Of a stretch of DNA of 64,000 nucleotides, positions 25,223 to 34,561 are shown in pieces (the first letter of the stretch is position 1; every line of letters starts with the position of its first letter). The DNA lies in assembly GCF_000698575.1 (NCBI RefSeq), contig NZ_JFHD01000003.1, forward strand, positions 62,001 to 126,000, written 5' to 3'. The position numbers and the translations under genes are program-made. Under the pieces are notes generated by a model. The model made no database searches and was not told where the DNA came from. It saw only the letters and a program-made list of their open reading frames with translations. The stretch comes from Caballeronia zhejiangensis (GTDB lineage: Bacteria > Pseudomonadota > Gammaproteobacteria > Burkholderiales > Burkholderiaceae).

Positions 25223-26818
25223 ATGGCCACGTCTCTTTCGGAGCGGTCGCACCGCGCAGTCACGCGTCATGAATTCACGCTGATCGTCGCGTCTTCGTTC
25301 GGTGCGTTGCTCGAATGGTATGACTTCTATATCTACGCTGCGCTAGCGGGCACGTTCAGCACGTTGTTCTTTCCGAGCGGCAACGATACGGTGGCCTTTC
25401 TCGCGAGTCTCGCGACGTTCGGTGCGGGCTTCCTCGTACGTCCGCTCGGCGCGCTCTTCTTTGGCAGGCTCGGCGATCGCATCGGGCGAAAGTACACGTT
25501 CATGGCGACCATCGTGTTGATGGGCGTCGCGACCATCGGCGTGGGCTTGCTGCCGTCGTTCGACAAGATCGGCATGCCGGCGCCTGGCTTGCTCGTTGCG
25601 TTGCGGCTCTTGCAAGGCTTCGCGCTCGGCGGCGAAACGGGCGGCGCGGCGACCTATCTCGCGGAACATTCGCCTGTGGATCGGCGCGGCTTTTATACGA
25701 GCTCGCTGCAAACGACAGCGACGCTGGGCCTGCTCGCATCGATCGCGGCGGTCAGCATCAGCCGTGCATCGATGGACGAAGCCGCATTCCAGAGTTGGGG
25801 CTGGCGCGTGCCGTTCCTCGTGTCGATCGTGTTGCTCGCGATCTCGGTGTATCTGCGCACGAAGCTCGCCGAATCGCCGACCTTTCGTGAGATGAAGCGC
25901 GCGAACAGGTTATCGACTTCGCCGATAGGCGAGAGCTTCGGCGAATGGGCGAACCTCAAATACGTGTTGATCATGCTGTTCAGCACGGCATCGGGCGTGG
26001 GTGTCGTCTTCGGCACTGGACATTTCTACTCCATGTACTTTCTGCAGAACACGCTGAAAGTCGCGCCCAATACGGTGAACCTGTTCCTCGCGATTGCATT
26101 GATCGCGGTATTTCCGTTCTACCTCGTGTTCGGCTGGCTATCGGATCGCATTGGACGAAAGTGGATCATGATGCTCGCGTGCCTGTTGCTCGCCGCGACG
26201 ACGCAACCGATCTTTCATGCGCTCACGCACTACGCGAATCCTCGGTTGGAAGCGTTTCAGAAGAGCGCACCTGTCACGGTCCACGCGGACGATTGCCGCT
26301 TTACGCTGTTCTCCGCGCCAGTGACGGAATGCGATCGCATACGCTCGTTTCTCAGCGCATCGGGTGTTTCGTATGACCGCGCTCCGTTGCAAGCGGGAGA
26401 AGCGGCATCGACGCAAATCGGCTCGATCGTCGTTCATGGAAGCGACAAACGCGAACTGGAAAAGGCGTTGATCGCCTCGGGCTGGTCGGCGCATGCGGAT
26501 GCGTCGAAAATCAACGCGCCAATGGTCGTATTTCTGATGTGGCTTCTGCTGCTTTATCTCGCGATGGTCTACGGCCCGATGGCCGCATTCATGGTCGAGC
26601 TGTTTCCGGCGCGCATTCGATATACGTCGCTATCGTTGCCGTTCCATCTGGGTTCGGGCTGGTTCGGCGGAATGCTGCCGTTCGTGGTGTCGGCGATGGC
26701 TGTGGCGCGCGGCAACGTATACTTCGGGCTCTGGTATCCGATCGTGATCGCGGTAGTGTCGTTCGCGGTCGGCGCGCTCTTCGTGCCCGAAACGTACCGC
26801 CGCGATATCACGCGATAG
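25223..26818 (+). CDS. MHS-family MFS transporter, probably for picolinate
   Basis: A 531-residue metabolite:proton symporter of the MFS with the family motifs FGALLEWYDFYIYA in helix 1 and GRLGDRIGRKYTF in loop 2-3. A soluble insert of about 95 residues (roughly 336-430, including DDCRFTLFSAPVTECDRIRS) interrupts the second half. MHS relatives import aromatic and organic acids. It belongs to the picCGEDF transcription unit by spacing. Its stop abuts the stop of the convergent picR gene without a gap. The substrate is inferred from location. Confidence 0.82.
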   Translation: MATSLSERSHRAVTRHEFTLIVASSFGALLEWYDFYIYAALAGTFSTLFFPSGNDTVAFLASLATFGAGFLVRPLGALFFGRLGDRIGRKYTFMATIVLMGVATIGVGLLPSFDKIGMPAPGLLVALRLLQGFALGGETGGAATYLAEHSPVDRRGFYTSSLQTTATLGLLASIAAVSISRASMDEAAFQSWGWRVPFLVSIVLLAISVYLRTKLAESPTFREMKRANRLSTSPIGESFGEWANLKYVLIMLFSTASGVGVVFGTGHFYSMYFLQNTLKVAPNTVNLFLAIALIAVFPFYLVFGWLSDRIGRKWIMMLACLLLAATTQPIFHALTHYANPRLEAFQKSAPVTVHADDCRFTLFSAPVTECDRIRSFLSASGVSYDRAPLQAGEAASTQIGSIVVHGSDKRELEKALIASGWSAHADASKINAPMVVFLMWLLLLYLAMVYGPMAAFMVELFPARIRYTSLSLPFHLGSGWFGGMLPFVVSAMAVARGNVYFGLWYPIVIAVVSFAVGALFVPETYRRDITR

Positions 26819-27325
26819 TCAGTCGAAATGCTTCAGGGAAGTGCGGCCGTACTGGTTATTGCCTTCGACGAGCTGCATCATCATTCGCACGAAATGAGCG
26901 CGATCTTCGGGGCTCAGCGGGCCAAGGAATCTGACTTGAGCTTCACGCATGCTGCCGTACATGTCCTTCATCGTGCGGCGTCCTTTCGCCGTGATGTTCG
27001 CGATCTTGAGGCGCCCGTCGTGCGGACTCGGCTCGCGCTTGACGAGTCCGCGTTCCTCCAGACGGCGCAGCACGTCGGCCATCGTCGTGCGATCGACGCC
27101 CACTTCCGCACACAGCGATGTCTGGTCGAGACCGGGCCGCTCGCTCAATGTGGTCAGCAAGCCGTACTGCACGGGCGTGATGGCGAAGTCCTTGCAGCAC
27201 TCGAAGAAGAGCGCGATATGGATCTGATTGAGCCGCCGGATCAGAAACCCCGGCCGCTGCCACAAGTGTCCGGTCTCGATGCCGCCATCGGAAACAGCAG
27301 CTTTTTTATCGGCAACGGTACTCAT
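26819..27325 (-). CDS. picR: MarR-family repressor of the pic locus
   Basis: A 168-residue winged-helix regulator. The DNA-binding part contains LCAEVGVDRTTMADVLRRLE and the wing EPSPHDGRLKIANITAKG, both typical for MarR. AAAGGG lies 7-12 bases before the ATG. MarR proteins of aromatic catabolism are usually repressors released by the substrate or an intermediate. It is divergent from the second MFS transporter and convergent on the first. Two palindromes that match the operators of the catabolic operons lie in the 290-bp divergent gap, so autoregulation is likely. Confidence 0.85.
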   Translation of the reverse strand: MSTVADKKAAVSDGGIETGHLWQRPGFLIRRLNQIHIALFFECCKDFAITPVQYGLLTTLSERPGLDQTSLCAEVGVDRTTMADVLRRLEERGLVKREPSPHDGRLKIANITAKGRRTMKDMYGSMREAQVRFLGPLSPEDRAHFVRMMMQLVEGNNQYGRTSLKHFD

Positions 27326-27424
27326 CCTTAACCCTTTATCGAAGAAGTTTTGCCACGCAGGAATCTAAAGATTGTAGGTGCAATCACAGTTGCGCTCCCA
27401 ATTTTTTCCGGATACAAATCTATC

Positions 27425-27440
27425 CGTCAGCGTACTGACG
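27425..27440. promoter_or_regulatory. PicR-type operator 3
   Basis: CGTCAGCGTACTGACG has perfect 6-bp arms (CGTCAG and CTGACG) around CGTA. It lies 100 bases upstream of the picR start and is the site best placed for autorepression of picR. Confidence 0.72.
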
Positions 27441-27550
27441 AAATGCTGATGGCTGGAGCGCCGGATGTCAATGATTGAAGTCAATACGCGAAGTCAATAG
27501 AACGATGCGTCGCACAGGGTCATGCGCAGGTGAAGAAGGCGCGCATGAAT

Positions 27551-27566
27551 AATCAGCATGCTGATT
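27551..27566. promoter_or_regulatory. PicR-type operator 4 (perfect 16-bp palindrome)
   Basis: AATCAGCATGCTGATT is fully self-complementary over 16 bases. It lies 49 bases before the MFS transporter start at 27616, and is the most symmetric of the four copies. Confidence 0.78.
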
Positions 27567-27615
27567 AAATGGCGAATGCGTTGAACGTCACCTCACTCAG
27601 AGTTTGGAGCCAAAG

Positions 27616-28938
27616 ATGAGTTCTACCCCGGTACAGACGGACGACGTCGCCATTCATGGGCGGTCGATGTCACGCAACGATATCAAGACGCTGATGCTGG
27701 CGTCGCTAGGCGGCGCGCTGGAGTACTACGACTTCATCGTCGCGGTGTTCTTCACGAAGCTGCTCGCCACCGTGTTCTTTCCGCCGCAGACGCCCGAATG
27801 GCTCGCGCAGCTCGAAGTGTTCTGCATCTTCGCAGCGGGTTATCTCGTGCGTCCGATCGGCGGCATCTTCTTCGCGCACTTTGGCGATCGCATCGGCCGC
27901 AAGAAGATGTTCGCGCTGAGCCTTTTTCTCATGGCCGCGCCGACGTTGCTCATCGGCTTGTTGCCGAGCTATGCGACGCTCGGCATCGTCGCGCCGTTGC
28001 TCTTTCTCTTGTGCCGCGTTTTGCAGGGTCTTTCGGTCGGCGGGGAAGTGCCGGGTGCGTGGATCTTCTGCTCCGAGCATGTCAGGCGCGATCGTATCGG
28101 TCTCGCATGCGGTCTTCTGATGTCGGGTCTTTGCACCGGCATTCTGCTCGGCGCGCTGTCGGCGAAGTTCCTCATCGGCAACATGGAGCCGGCGGATCTG
28201 AAGAGCTGGGGCTGGCGTCTGCCGTTCATCGCGGGGGGCGCGTTCGGTCTGATCTCCGTTTATTTGCGCCGCTATCTGCAGGAAACGCCGGTGTTCGAAG
28301 CGCTGCGTGCGAAGCGTGAAGCGGATGCGCGTCTGCCGCTCGCGGTCGTGCTGAAAGAGCATCGCGGCGCGGTGATCGTCTCGCTGCTGGCGACGTGGGT
28401 GTTCTCCGGCATCTTCGTGCTGTACTTCCTCTACACGCCGACGTTCCTGCAATCGCAGTTCCACTTCGCGCCGAAGGATGTCTTCACGAACAACTCGTGG
28501 TCGATCTTCGGGCTGATCGTCGGCAGCACCTTCGCTGGATGGGCAGCCGACAAGATCGGCGGCGGGCGCGCGTATGCGATCGGCAGTGTCGCGATGCTGC
28601 TCGTCACCGGCGCGTTCTACATGAACCTGAACGCGGGCAGTCAGTCCGTGTGGGCGCTGTATATCCTCGGCGGCTTCCTGATCGGGACGATCACGCTCGG
28701 GCCTTACATCATCGTGAAGAGCTTTCCGCCGGAAGTGCGCTTCACCGGTTTCGCGCTCTCGTACAACACGGCGTATGCGATCTTCGGCGGCACCGCGCCC
28801 GCAATCGCCTCGTTTCTGGTAGGGCGGCAGGGCATCACGATGGCCCCCGCCTGGTACATTGGCGCGCTTTGCGTGCTCGGCGTGATCATCGGTCTCGCAT
28901 GGCGTGCGCCCGTACATGCCGAATCGATGGCGCATTGA
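27616..28938 (+). CDS. MFS transporter (MHS type), second pic-locus importer
   Basis: A 440-residue transporter with the MHS motifs GGALEYYDFIVAVFF in helix 1 and AHFGDRIGRKKMF in loop 2-3, and a normal 12-helix length without the insert seen in the transporter at 25223. The ATG at 27616 is chosen because GGAG lies 7 bases upstream; a TTG at 27604 is in frame. A perfect PicR-type palindrome precedes it. It would import the pyridine carboxylate or a related acid. Having two MHS carriers and a BenE-type permease in one locus is unusual. Confidence 0.83.
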   Translation: MSSTPVQTDDVAIHGRSMSRNDIKTLMLASLGGALEYYDFIVAVFFTKLLATVFFPPQTPEWLAQLEVFCIFAAGYLVRPIGGIFFAHFGDRIGRKKMFALSLFLMAAPTLLIGLLPSYATLGIVAPLLFLLCRVLQGLSVGGEVPGAWIFCSEHVRRDRIGLACGLLMSGLCTGILLGALSAKFLIGNMEPADLKSWGWRLPFIAGGAFGLISVYLRRYLQETPVFEALRAKREADARLPLAVVLKEHRGAVIVSLLATWVFSGIFVLYFLYTPTFLQSQFHFAPKDVFTNNSWSIFGLIVGSTFAGWAADKIGGGRAYAIGSVAMLLVTGAFYMNLNAGSQSVWALYILGGFLIGTITLGPYIIVKSFPPEVRFTGFALSYNTAYAIFGGTAPAIASFLVGRQGITMAPAWYIGALCVLGVIIGLAWRAPVHAESMAH

Positions 28939-29013
28939 GGCCGGCCCTTCAATCCGCAGCGTTTTTCTGCGTCGATGCCGACGCGAGAAAACGCTTCCGT
29001 TCGAGCGAGACAC

Positions 29014-30222
29014 ATGTCTGTTGGCGGCGCTTCCGATAGCGGCATCGGCCGGTCATGGCTTTTGTACTTTTCGCTTGCGTTCGTGAGCATGACTTTTTCC
29101 GCGACGGGACCGGTCGCGATCATCATCGCCGCGTCGCGCGAGGGCGGCTTGAGCGTCGCGCAGACATCGTCGTGGCTGTTCGCGTCGATCGGCATGAACG
29201 GGCTGGCGAGCATCGTCATCAGCTGGAAGACGCGTCAGCCTTTGCTCTTTCTGTGGACGATTCCCGGCGCGATTCTCGCCGCGCCGGTGATCGCGCAATA
29301 CGGATTCGGCGCAGCCGTGGGCACGTATCTCGTGTGCGCCGCGGTGCTGCTCGTGCTCGGCGTGACGAACCTCGTCGCGCTGCTCGACCGATGGGTGCCC
29401 ATGGCGATCGTCATGGCGATGATCGCCGGACTCTTCATCAAGTACGTGCTGGCCGTCGTGCATTCGACGATAGCCGCGCCGCTCATAGGCGCCAGCATGT
29501 CGATCGCGTTCTTCGGGCTGATGTGGCTCGAGCGACGCAACGCAGCGCCCATGCCGCCGCTCATCGGCGCGATGCTGGCAGGCGCGGCGATTCTCTTCGC
29601 AACGGGCTTCCGTTTGCCGAGTCACAGCGGCGGTGCATGGACGGCGACGCCTGGGCTGGTCGCGCCGCGCTTCGATATTCGCGCGATCTCGCAACTCTTG
29701 TTGCCGATGCTCATCACCGTGATTTTCGTGCAGAACGCGCAGGGAATCGCGGTGACGCGGGCATCGGGATATCGCACGTCGTTGCGGCTCGTGACGATCT
29801 ATAGCGGCGTGCTGAGCGCGATCACCGCGCCGTTCGGCGGCTGTCCTTCGGTGCTTGCGGGGCCGAGCAATGCGATTCTCGTGTCGGGCGGCACGCATGG
29901 CCGGCATTACATCGGCGCGTTGATCGCGGGCGTCATATGCGTGGCGATCGGCGTGTTCGCCACGGCATATGTGTTTCTGCTGGCGAATCTGCCCGGCGCG
30001 TATATCGCGATTCTCGCCGGGCTCGCGATGATGGGCGTGCTCGAAAAGTCTTTCGTCAGCGCGTTTCGTTCGGCGTTGCCGCTGAGCGCGATGATCGTGT
30101 TCGTCGTTACGCTCAGCGACGTGACCTTGCTTGGTATCGGCGCGGCTTTCTGGGGCGTCGTGGCGGGGTGCCTCGCTTACTACGCCGTGGAAAAGCCGCG
30201 CTCGGGCGACGTGCCCGCGTGA
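29014..30222 (+). CDS. BenE-family benzoate/H+ symporter-like permease
   Basis: A 402-residue inner-membrane protein matching the BenE family. The N-terminal segment MTFSATGPVAIIIAASREGG and the motif GGCPSVLAGPSNAILVSGG around the middle are diagnostic. Family members import benzoate and related aromatic acids. The ATG at 29014 is preferred to an in-frame ATG at 28975 because GAGCGAGA lies just upstream and homologues begin near here. It follows the MFS transporter after 75 bases and is probably co-transcribed, suggesting uptake of an aromatic carboxylate such as picolinate. It converges on the PTS gene with one base between the stops. Confidence 0.82.
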   Translation: MSVGGASDSGIGRSWLLYFSLAFVSMTFSATGPVAIIIAASREGGLSVAQTSSWLFASIGMNGLASIVISWKTRQPLLFLWTIPGAILAAPVIAQYGFGAAVGTYLVCAAVLLVLGVTNLVALLDRWVPMAIVMAMIAGLFIKYVLAVVHSTIAAPLIGASMSIAFFGLMWLERRNAAPMPPLIGAMLAGAAILFATGFRLPSHSGGAWTATPGLVAPRFDIRAISQLLLPMLITVIFVQNAQGIAVTRASGYRTSLRLVTIYSGVLSAITAPFGGCPSVLAGPSNAILVSGGTHGRHYIGALIAGVICVAIGVFATAYVFLLANLPGAYIAILAGLAMMGVLEKSFVSAFRSALPLSAMIVFVVTLSDVTLLGIGAAFWGVVAGCLAYYAVEKPRSGDVPA

Positions 30223-30223
30223 A

Positions 30224-32008
30224 TCAACGCATCGCGCCCGCAAGGTTCTCCGCTTCGAGTCCAACGATCAGATCGAGTTCGCCGTTGGCAAACGGCTGCG
30301 TCGCCGGCACGCCCGCTGCTTTCAGCGCGGCGCCATCGAGCCGCGACGCATCGCCGAGCGCGACGCGCAAGCGCGTGGCCGCGAGCGGTTCGAGCTTGAG
30401 GATATTGGCCGCGCCGCCCAGCGCCGCGCGAATCTTTTCCGCGCGCGCCTTCTGCTGCGCTGCATCCTGCGCGGGCGCCGCAGCCGGGGCGCTCATCGCG
30501 TCGGAAGCTGTGGCGGTGGATGCTGCGCTCGCCACTGGCAGATCGGCGTCGCTTCCCGCGGTCTTCAGATAGTCCTGCATGTCGGTCTTCATGTTCTCCG
30601 ACAGCGGCCCGAAAATCGCCTGCACGCCGTTGCCGACGCGCACGACGCCCGCAGCGCCGAGCGCCTTCAACCTTGCATCATCGACGAGCGACGGATCGTT
30701 CACCGTGATGCGCAGGCGCGTGATGCACGCATCGAGGCTCTTGATGTTCGAGCGGCCGCCGAACGCGAGCACGAGATCGCGCGAGCGTCCGCCGACGCCA
30801 CTGGAACTTACCGCGGCAGTGGCCGCCGTATCGTCCTCACGTCCCGGCGTCTTGAGATTGAAGCGCGTAATCACGAAACGGAACACGACGTAATAGATCG
30901 CCGCATAAATCGGCCCGAGGATGAACACGTACCACGCGTGCGTCGCCTTGTTGCCGATCAGGTTGAACATCAAAAAGTCGATCGCGCCTTGCGAGAACGT
31001 GAAGCCCATGTGCATGTTCAGCGTATTGGCGACGAATTGCGCCGACGCCGCGAGACACGCGTGAATGAAGTACAGCACGGGCGCGACGAACAGGAACGCG
31101 AACTCGATCGGCTCCGTGATGCCGGTGAGGAAGGAAGTCAGCGCTGCCGACACCATCATGCCGCCGACCGCAACCTTCTTTTCGGGTTTGGCGCAATGCC
31201 AGATCGCGATCGCGGCGGCGGGCAGGCCGAACATCTTGAACAGGAAGGCGCCCGACAGAATGCCCGCGGTCGGATCGCCGGCGAAGAAACGGTTGATGTC
31301 GCCATGAACGATCTTGCCTGTCGTCGGATCGAGGAAGCTGCCCGCCTCGAAAAAAAACGGAACGTTCCAGATGTGATGCAAACCGAACGGAATCAGCAGA
31401 CGTTCGACAAAACCGTACACGGTGGCTGCGGTGCGGGGATCGGAGACCGCCGCCCATTGCGAGAACGCCTTGATGACACCGCCGATCGGCGGCCACACGA
31501 CCGACAGCACCGCGCCGAGCACGATCGCACCGATGGCCGTGACGATCGGCACGAAGCGCTTGCCGGCGAAGAAACCGAGATAGGCTGGCAGCGTGATGCG
31601 GTAATAGCGGTTGAACATCCACGCCGCGAGACCGCCCGCGAGAATGCCGCCGAACACGCCGGTCTGAATCGACGGAATGCCCATGATCATCGTCGGCTCG
31701 ACGCCTTCGAGCTTCGCGATGACGCCGAGCGTCGCCGTCATCACGAGATAGCCGATGGTCGCGGCGATTCCCGATACGCCATCGTTTTCCGTGAAGCCGA
31801 GCGCCACGCCGATCGCGAAGATCAACGGCAGATTGCCGAAGATCACGTCGCCGGCGTTCTTCATCAGTTCGAGGATGATGGCGGGCACGTAGCCATGAAA
31901 ATCGGTCGCGCCGAGACCGAGCAAGAGGCCGGCGACGGGCAGCACCGCGACCGGCAGCATCAGCGACTTGCCGACCTTCTGCACCACGCCGAATGCGTTT
32001 TTGAACAT
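30224..32008 (-). CDS. nagE: N-acetylglucosamine-type PTS permease EIICB with a degenerate extra EIIB domain
   Basis: A 594-residue PTS permease. Residues 1-385 are the EIIC channel with the sugar-binding motif GITEPIEF at 296-303. The EIIB domain follows at about 415-485 with phosphorylated C428 in DACITRLR. A further domain at about 520-594 copies the EIIB pattern ([11 protein letters not shown]) but has alanine where the cysteine should be. The closely linked fusion gene upstream supplies EIIA, HPr and EI. The EIIC sequence points to GlcNAc or glucose. No nagA or nagB gene lies in the window. Confidence 0.82.
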   Translation of the reverse strand: MFKNAFGVVQKVGKSLMLPVAVLPVAGLLLGLGATDFHGYVPAIILELMKNAGDVIFGNLPLIFAIGVALGFTENDGVSGIAATIGYLVMTATLGVIAKLEGVEPTMIMGIPSIQTGVFGGILAGGLAAWMFNRYYRITLPAYLGFFAGKRFVPIVTAIGAIVLGAVLSVVWPPIGGVIKAFSQWAAVSDPRTAATVYGFVERLLIPFGLHHIWNVPFFFEAGSFLDPTTGKIVHGDINRFFAGDPTAGILSGAFLFKMFGLPAAAIAIWHCAKPEKKVAVGGMMVSAALTSFLTGITEPIEFAFLFVAPVLYFIHACLAASAQFVANTLNMHMGFTFSQGAIDFLMFNLIGNKATHAWYVFILGPIYAAIYYVVFRFVITRFNLKTPGREDDTAATAAVSSSGVGGRSRDLVLAFGGRSNIKSLDACITRLRITVNDPSLVDDARLKALGAAGVVRVGNGVQAIFGPLSENMKTDMQDYLKTAGSDADLPVASAASTATASDAMSAPAAAPAQDAAQQKARAEKIRAALGGAANILKLEPLAATRLRVALGDASRLDGAALKAAGVPATQPFANGELDLIVGLEAENLAGAMR

Positions 32009-32029
32009 TTTTTTCTCCGCTTGTTCCGC

Positions 32030-34561
32030 TTATTCCGCGTACGGGGCGAGCAGGGCGCGCACTTCGGCGGCCGTGCCCAACGTGATTACCTTTGCCGCGA
32101 GCTGGCGGGCTTCGCCCATCGTGAGGCGCGCGAGTTGCGCCTTGATCGAGCCGACGGCAGGCACGCTGACCGACAGCTCGTCGATGCCGAGGCCGACGAG
32201 CACCGGCACCGCCATCGCATCGGACGCGATGCCGCCGCACACGCCGACCCACTTGCCATGCTTGTGCGCGCCATCGACGGTCATGCCGATCAGACGCAGC
32301 ACCGCCGGATGCAGCGCGTCCGCCTGTTTCGCGAGCTTCGGATGTCCGCGATCCATCGCGACCGTGTACTGCGTCAGATCGTTGGTGCCGATGGAAAAGA
32401 AATCGACTTCGCGCGCGAGCGGCTCGGCGATGAGCGCGGCGGACGGCACTTCTATCATCACGCCGACCTTGACGCTGTCGATGCGATCGCCGGCTTCTTC
32501 CTGAAGAAGCCGCTTGGCCGCGCGCACTTCCTCGATGGACGCGACCATCGGGAACATGATGTGCAGATTGCCGATCGGCGCGGCCCGCAAAATCGCGCGC
32601 AATTGCGTGCGGAACATATCGGGACGATCGAGGCTCACGCGCACGCCGCGCAGCCCGAGGAACGGGTTGTCCTCTTTCGGCAGCGGCAGGTACGACAGCG
32701 GTTTGTCGCCGCCGACGTCGAGCGTTCGCACGACGAGCGGACGCTCGCGGCCGAGCGCTTCGGCCACGGCGCAATATTCGGCGGCCTGTTCGTCTTCCGA
32801 CGGCGCGGTGTCGCGGTTATCGAACAAAAATTCGGAACGCAGCAGTCCGACGCCTTCCGCGCCCGCCGCGACCGCATCGCGCGCTTCCTGCGCATTCCGG
32901 ATATTTGCAACGACTTCGACGCGATGCCCGTCCGCCGTGACGGCCTGCTTGCTCGCGGCGACTTTCTCTTCCTCGCGCTTTTTCGTCTGACGGTCGATGC
33001 GCTCGCGCGCCTTGGCCAGATCGTCCGCACTGGGATTGCGCCGCAGGCTGCCGTGCGAACCGTCGAGCACGACGAGCGTGCCATCGGGCAATTGCAGCGC
33101 ATCTTCGTCGATGCCGCAGATCGCCGGAATGCCGAGCGAGCGCGCCAGAATCGCGACGTGACTCGTCGCGCCGCCGGTCGTCGTGCAGAAACCGAGCACC
33201 TTGCTGCGATCGAGCGAGGCCGTGTCCGAGGGCGAAAGCTCCTCGGCGATGAGGATCGATTCGTCCGCCACGTCGATATGCGCCTGCTTTACGCCCGCGA
33301 GCAGCGCCAGCACGCGGCGGCCGACATCGCGGATATCGCCCGCACGCTCGCGCAGAAGCGCGTTGTCGACCCTCTCCAGATTGCTCGCCTGCGTCTCGAA
33401 CGCGGCGCGCCACGCAAAGCCCGCGCTCTTGCCGTCGCTGATGCCGGCGATGGCCGCGTCGGTGAGATCGGGATCGTCGAGCAGTTCGAGGTGCGCGTCG
33501 AGGATCTGCGCCTTGGACGGATCGGTCAGATTCGCCTTCAGCGCCTCGATTTGCTGACGCGCTTCGTGATGCGCGGCGTCGAGCCGTGCGCGTTCGCGTT
33601 GCGGCGATTCGCCCGCCTCGGCCACGTCGATGACTTCGCGGCGGAACTGCACGATCTTGCCGACCGCGAGTCCCGGCGACGCGGAGACGCCCGTGAATTC
33701 GTTGGCGTTCGTGGACGGGGCGCGCGCCGGTGCGACCGGTTCGGCCGCGGCAACGGCGGGCGCGGGCGCGTCGCCGGGCTTTTCGCCCGAGCCCGACGCG
33801 AGCAGGCGCGCGAGCGCGGCGGCGGCTTCGCCGGCATCGGGGCCGGCGGCCTCGACGCGCAATTTGTCGCCGAAGCTCGTCGCGAGCGCCATCAGCGCGA
33901 CGACGGATTTCGCGTTCGCGCTGTCGTCGCCGCGCAGGACGCGAATGTCGGATTTGTATTTCTTGGCTTCGGCGGCGAATACCGCAGCGGGCCGCGCGTG
34001 CAGGCCTTGCGGATTCGGCAGCGTGATTTCGTCTGACCGGATGGCGCCTGCTGGGCCGCCGCTCGCGTCGTCCGCGGCGGCGCCGACGAATTCGACCGTC
34101 AACGCGACGTCCTTGCCCGCCGTGACGAGGCCCGTGGCGGGCACGTAGCGGGTCACGAGCTCACCGTTGGCGATGACCATCTGCGTGAGCAGGCTCACGG
34201 CCCGCGCGCCGACGACGACCGGATCGAAGCGGATCAGCGGCTGGCCGGTCGTGACGGTGTCGCCTTCCTTGACGAGCGGCGTGAAGCCTTCCCCGCGCAG
34301 CATCACGGTGTCGAGGCCGATGTGGATCAGCACCTGGAGACCGCTTTCGCCGGTGATCGTCGCCGCGTGCGCCGCTCGATGCAGCTGCGTGACTGTCCCC
34401 GAGAGCGGGGCGAGCAATTCGTCCGAAGTGGGATCGATCGATACGCCGTCGCCGACCATCTTCTGCGCGAAAACTGGATCGGGCACGGTGTCGAGTTGGA
34501 CCATCACGCCTGACAACGGCGCTATCAACTCGATTCGTGCCAAACGTTGAGGAGCTTTCAT
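32030..34561 (-). CDS. multiphosphoryl transfer protein: EIIA(Glc)-HPr-EI fusion
   Basis: An 843-residue cytoplasmic protein that carries phosphate from phosphoenolpyruvate to the permease at 30224. The domains in order are EIIA of the glucose family (1-150, phospho-His H80 in VLIHIGLD), HPr (about 178-260, H188 in NPQGLHARP) and enzyme I (about 287-843, H468 in GGATSHVAI), with the PEP-binding domain at the end (SIGTNDLTQYTVAMDR). AAGGAG precedes the ATG. The permease gene follows after 21 bases. All soluble PTS steps are in one chain, so this system does not need the general PTS proteins. Confidence 0.9.
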   Translation of the reverse strand: MKAPQRLARIELIAPLSGVMVQLDTVPDPVFAQKMVGDGVSIDPTSDELLAPLSGTVTQLHRAAHAATITGESGLQVLIHIGLDTVMLRGEGFTPLVKEGDTVTTGQPLIRFDPVVVGARAVSLLTQMVIANGELVTRYVPATGLVTAGKDVALTVEFVGAAADDASGGPAGAIRSDEITLPNPQGLHARPAAVFAAEAKKYKSDIRVLRGDDSANAKSVVALMALATSFGDKLRVEAAGPDAGEAAAALARLLASGSGEKPGDAPAPAVAAAEPVAPARAPSTNANEFTGVSASPGLAVGKIVQFRREVIDVAEAGESPQRERARLDAAHHEARQQIEALKANLTDPSKAQILDAHLELLDDPDLTDAAIAGISDGKSAGFAWRAAFETQASNLERVDNALLRERAGDIRDVGRRVLALLAGVKQAHIDVADESILIAEELSPSDTASLDRSKVLGFCTTTGGATSHVAILARSLGIPAICGIDEDALQLPDGTLVVLDGSHGSLRRNPSADDLAKARERIDRQTKKREEEKVAASKQAVTADGHRVEVVANIRNAQEARDAVAAGAEGVGLLRSEFLFDNRDTAPSEDEQAAEYCAVAEALGRERPLVVRTLDVGGDKPLSYLPLPKEDNPFLGLRGVRVSLDRPDMFRTQLRAILRAAPIGNLHIMFPMVASIEEVRAAKRLLQEEAGDRIDSVKVGVMIEVPSAALIAEPLAREVDFFSIGTNDLTQYTVAMDRGHPKLAKQADALHPAVLRLIGMTVDGAHKHGKWVGVCGGIASDAMAVPVLVGLGIDELSVSVPAVGSIKAQLARLTMGEARQLAAKVITLGTAAEVRALLAPYAE

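Noticed and set aside
30131-34036. Open frame of 1301 codons on the plus strand
   Set aside because: It is antisense to the PTS genes, is rich in Arg, His and Asp as expected for the mirror of high-GC coding sequence, and shows no family motif or ribosome binding site.
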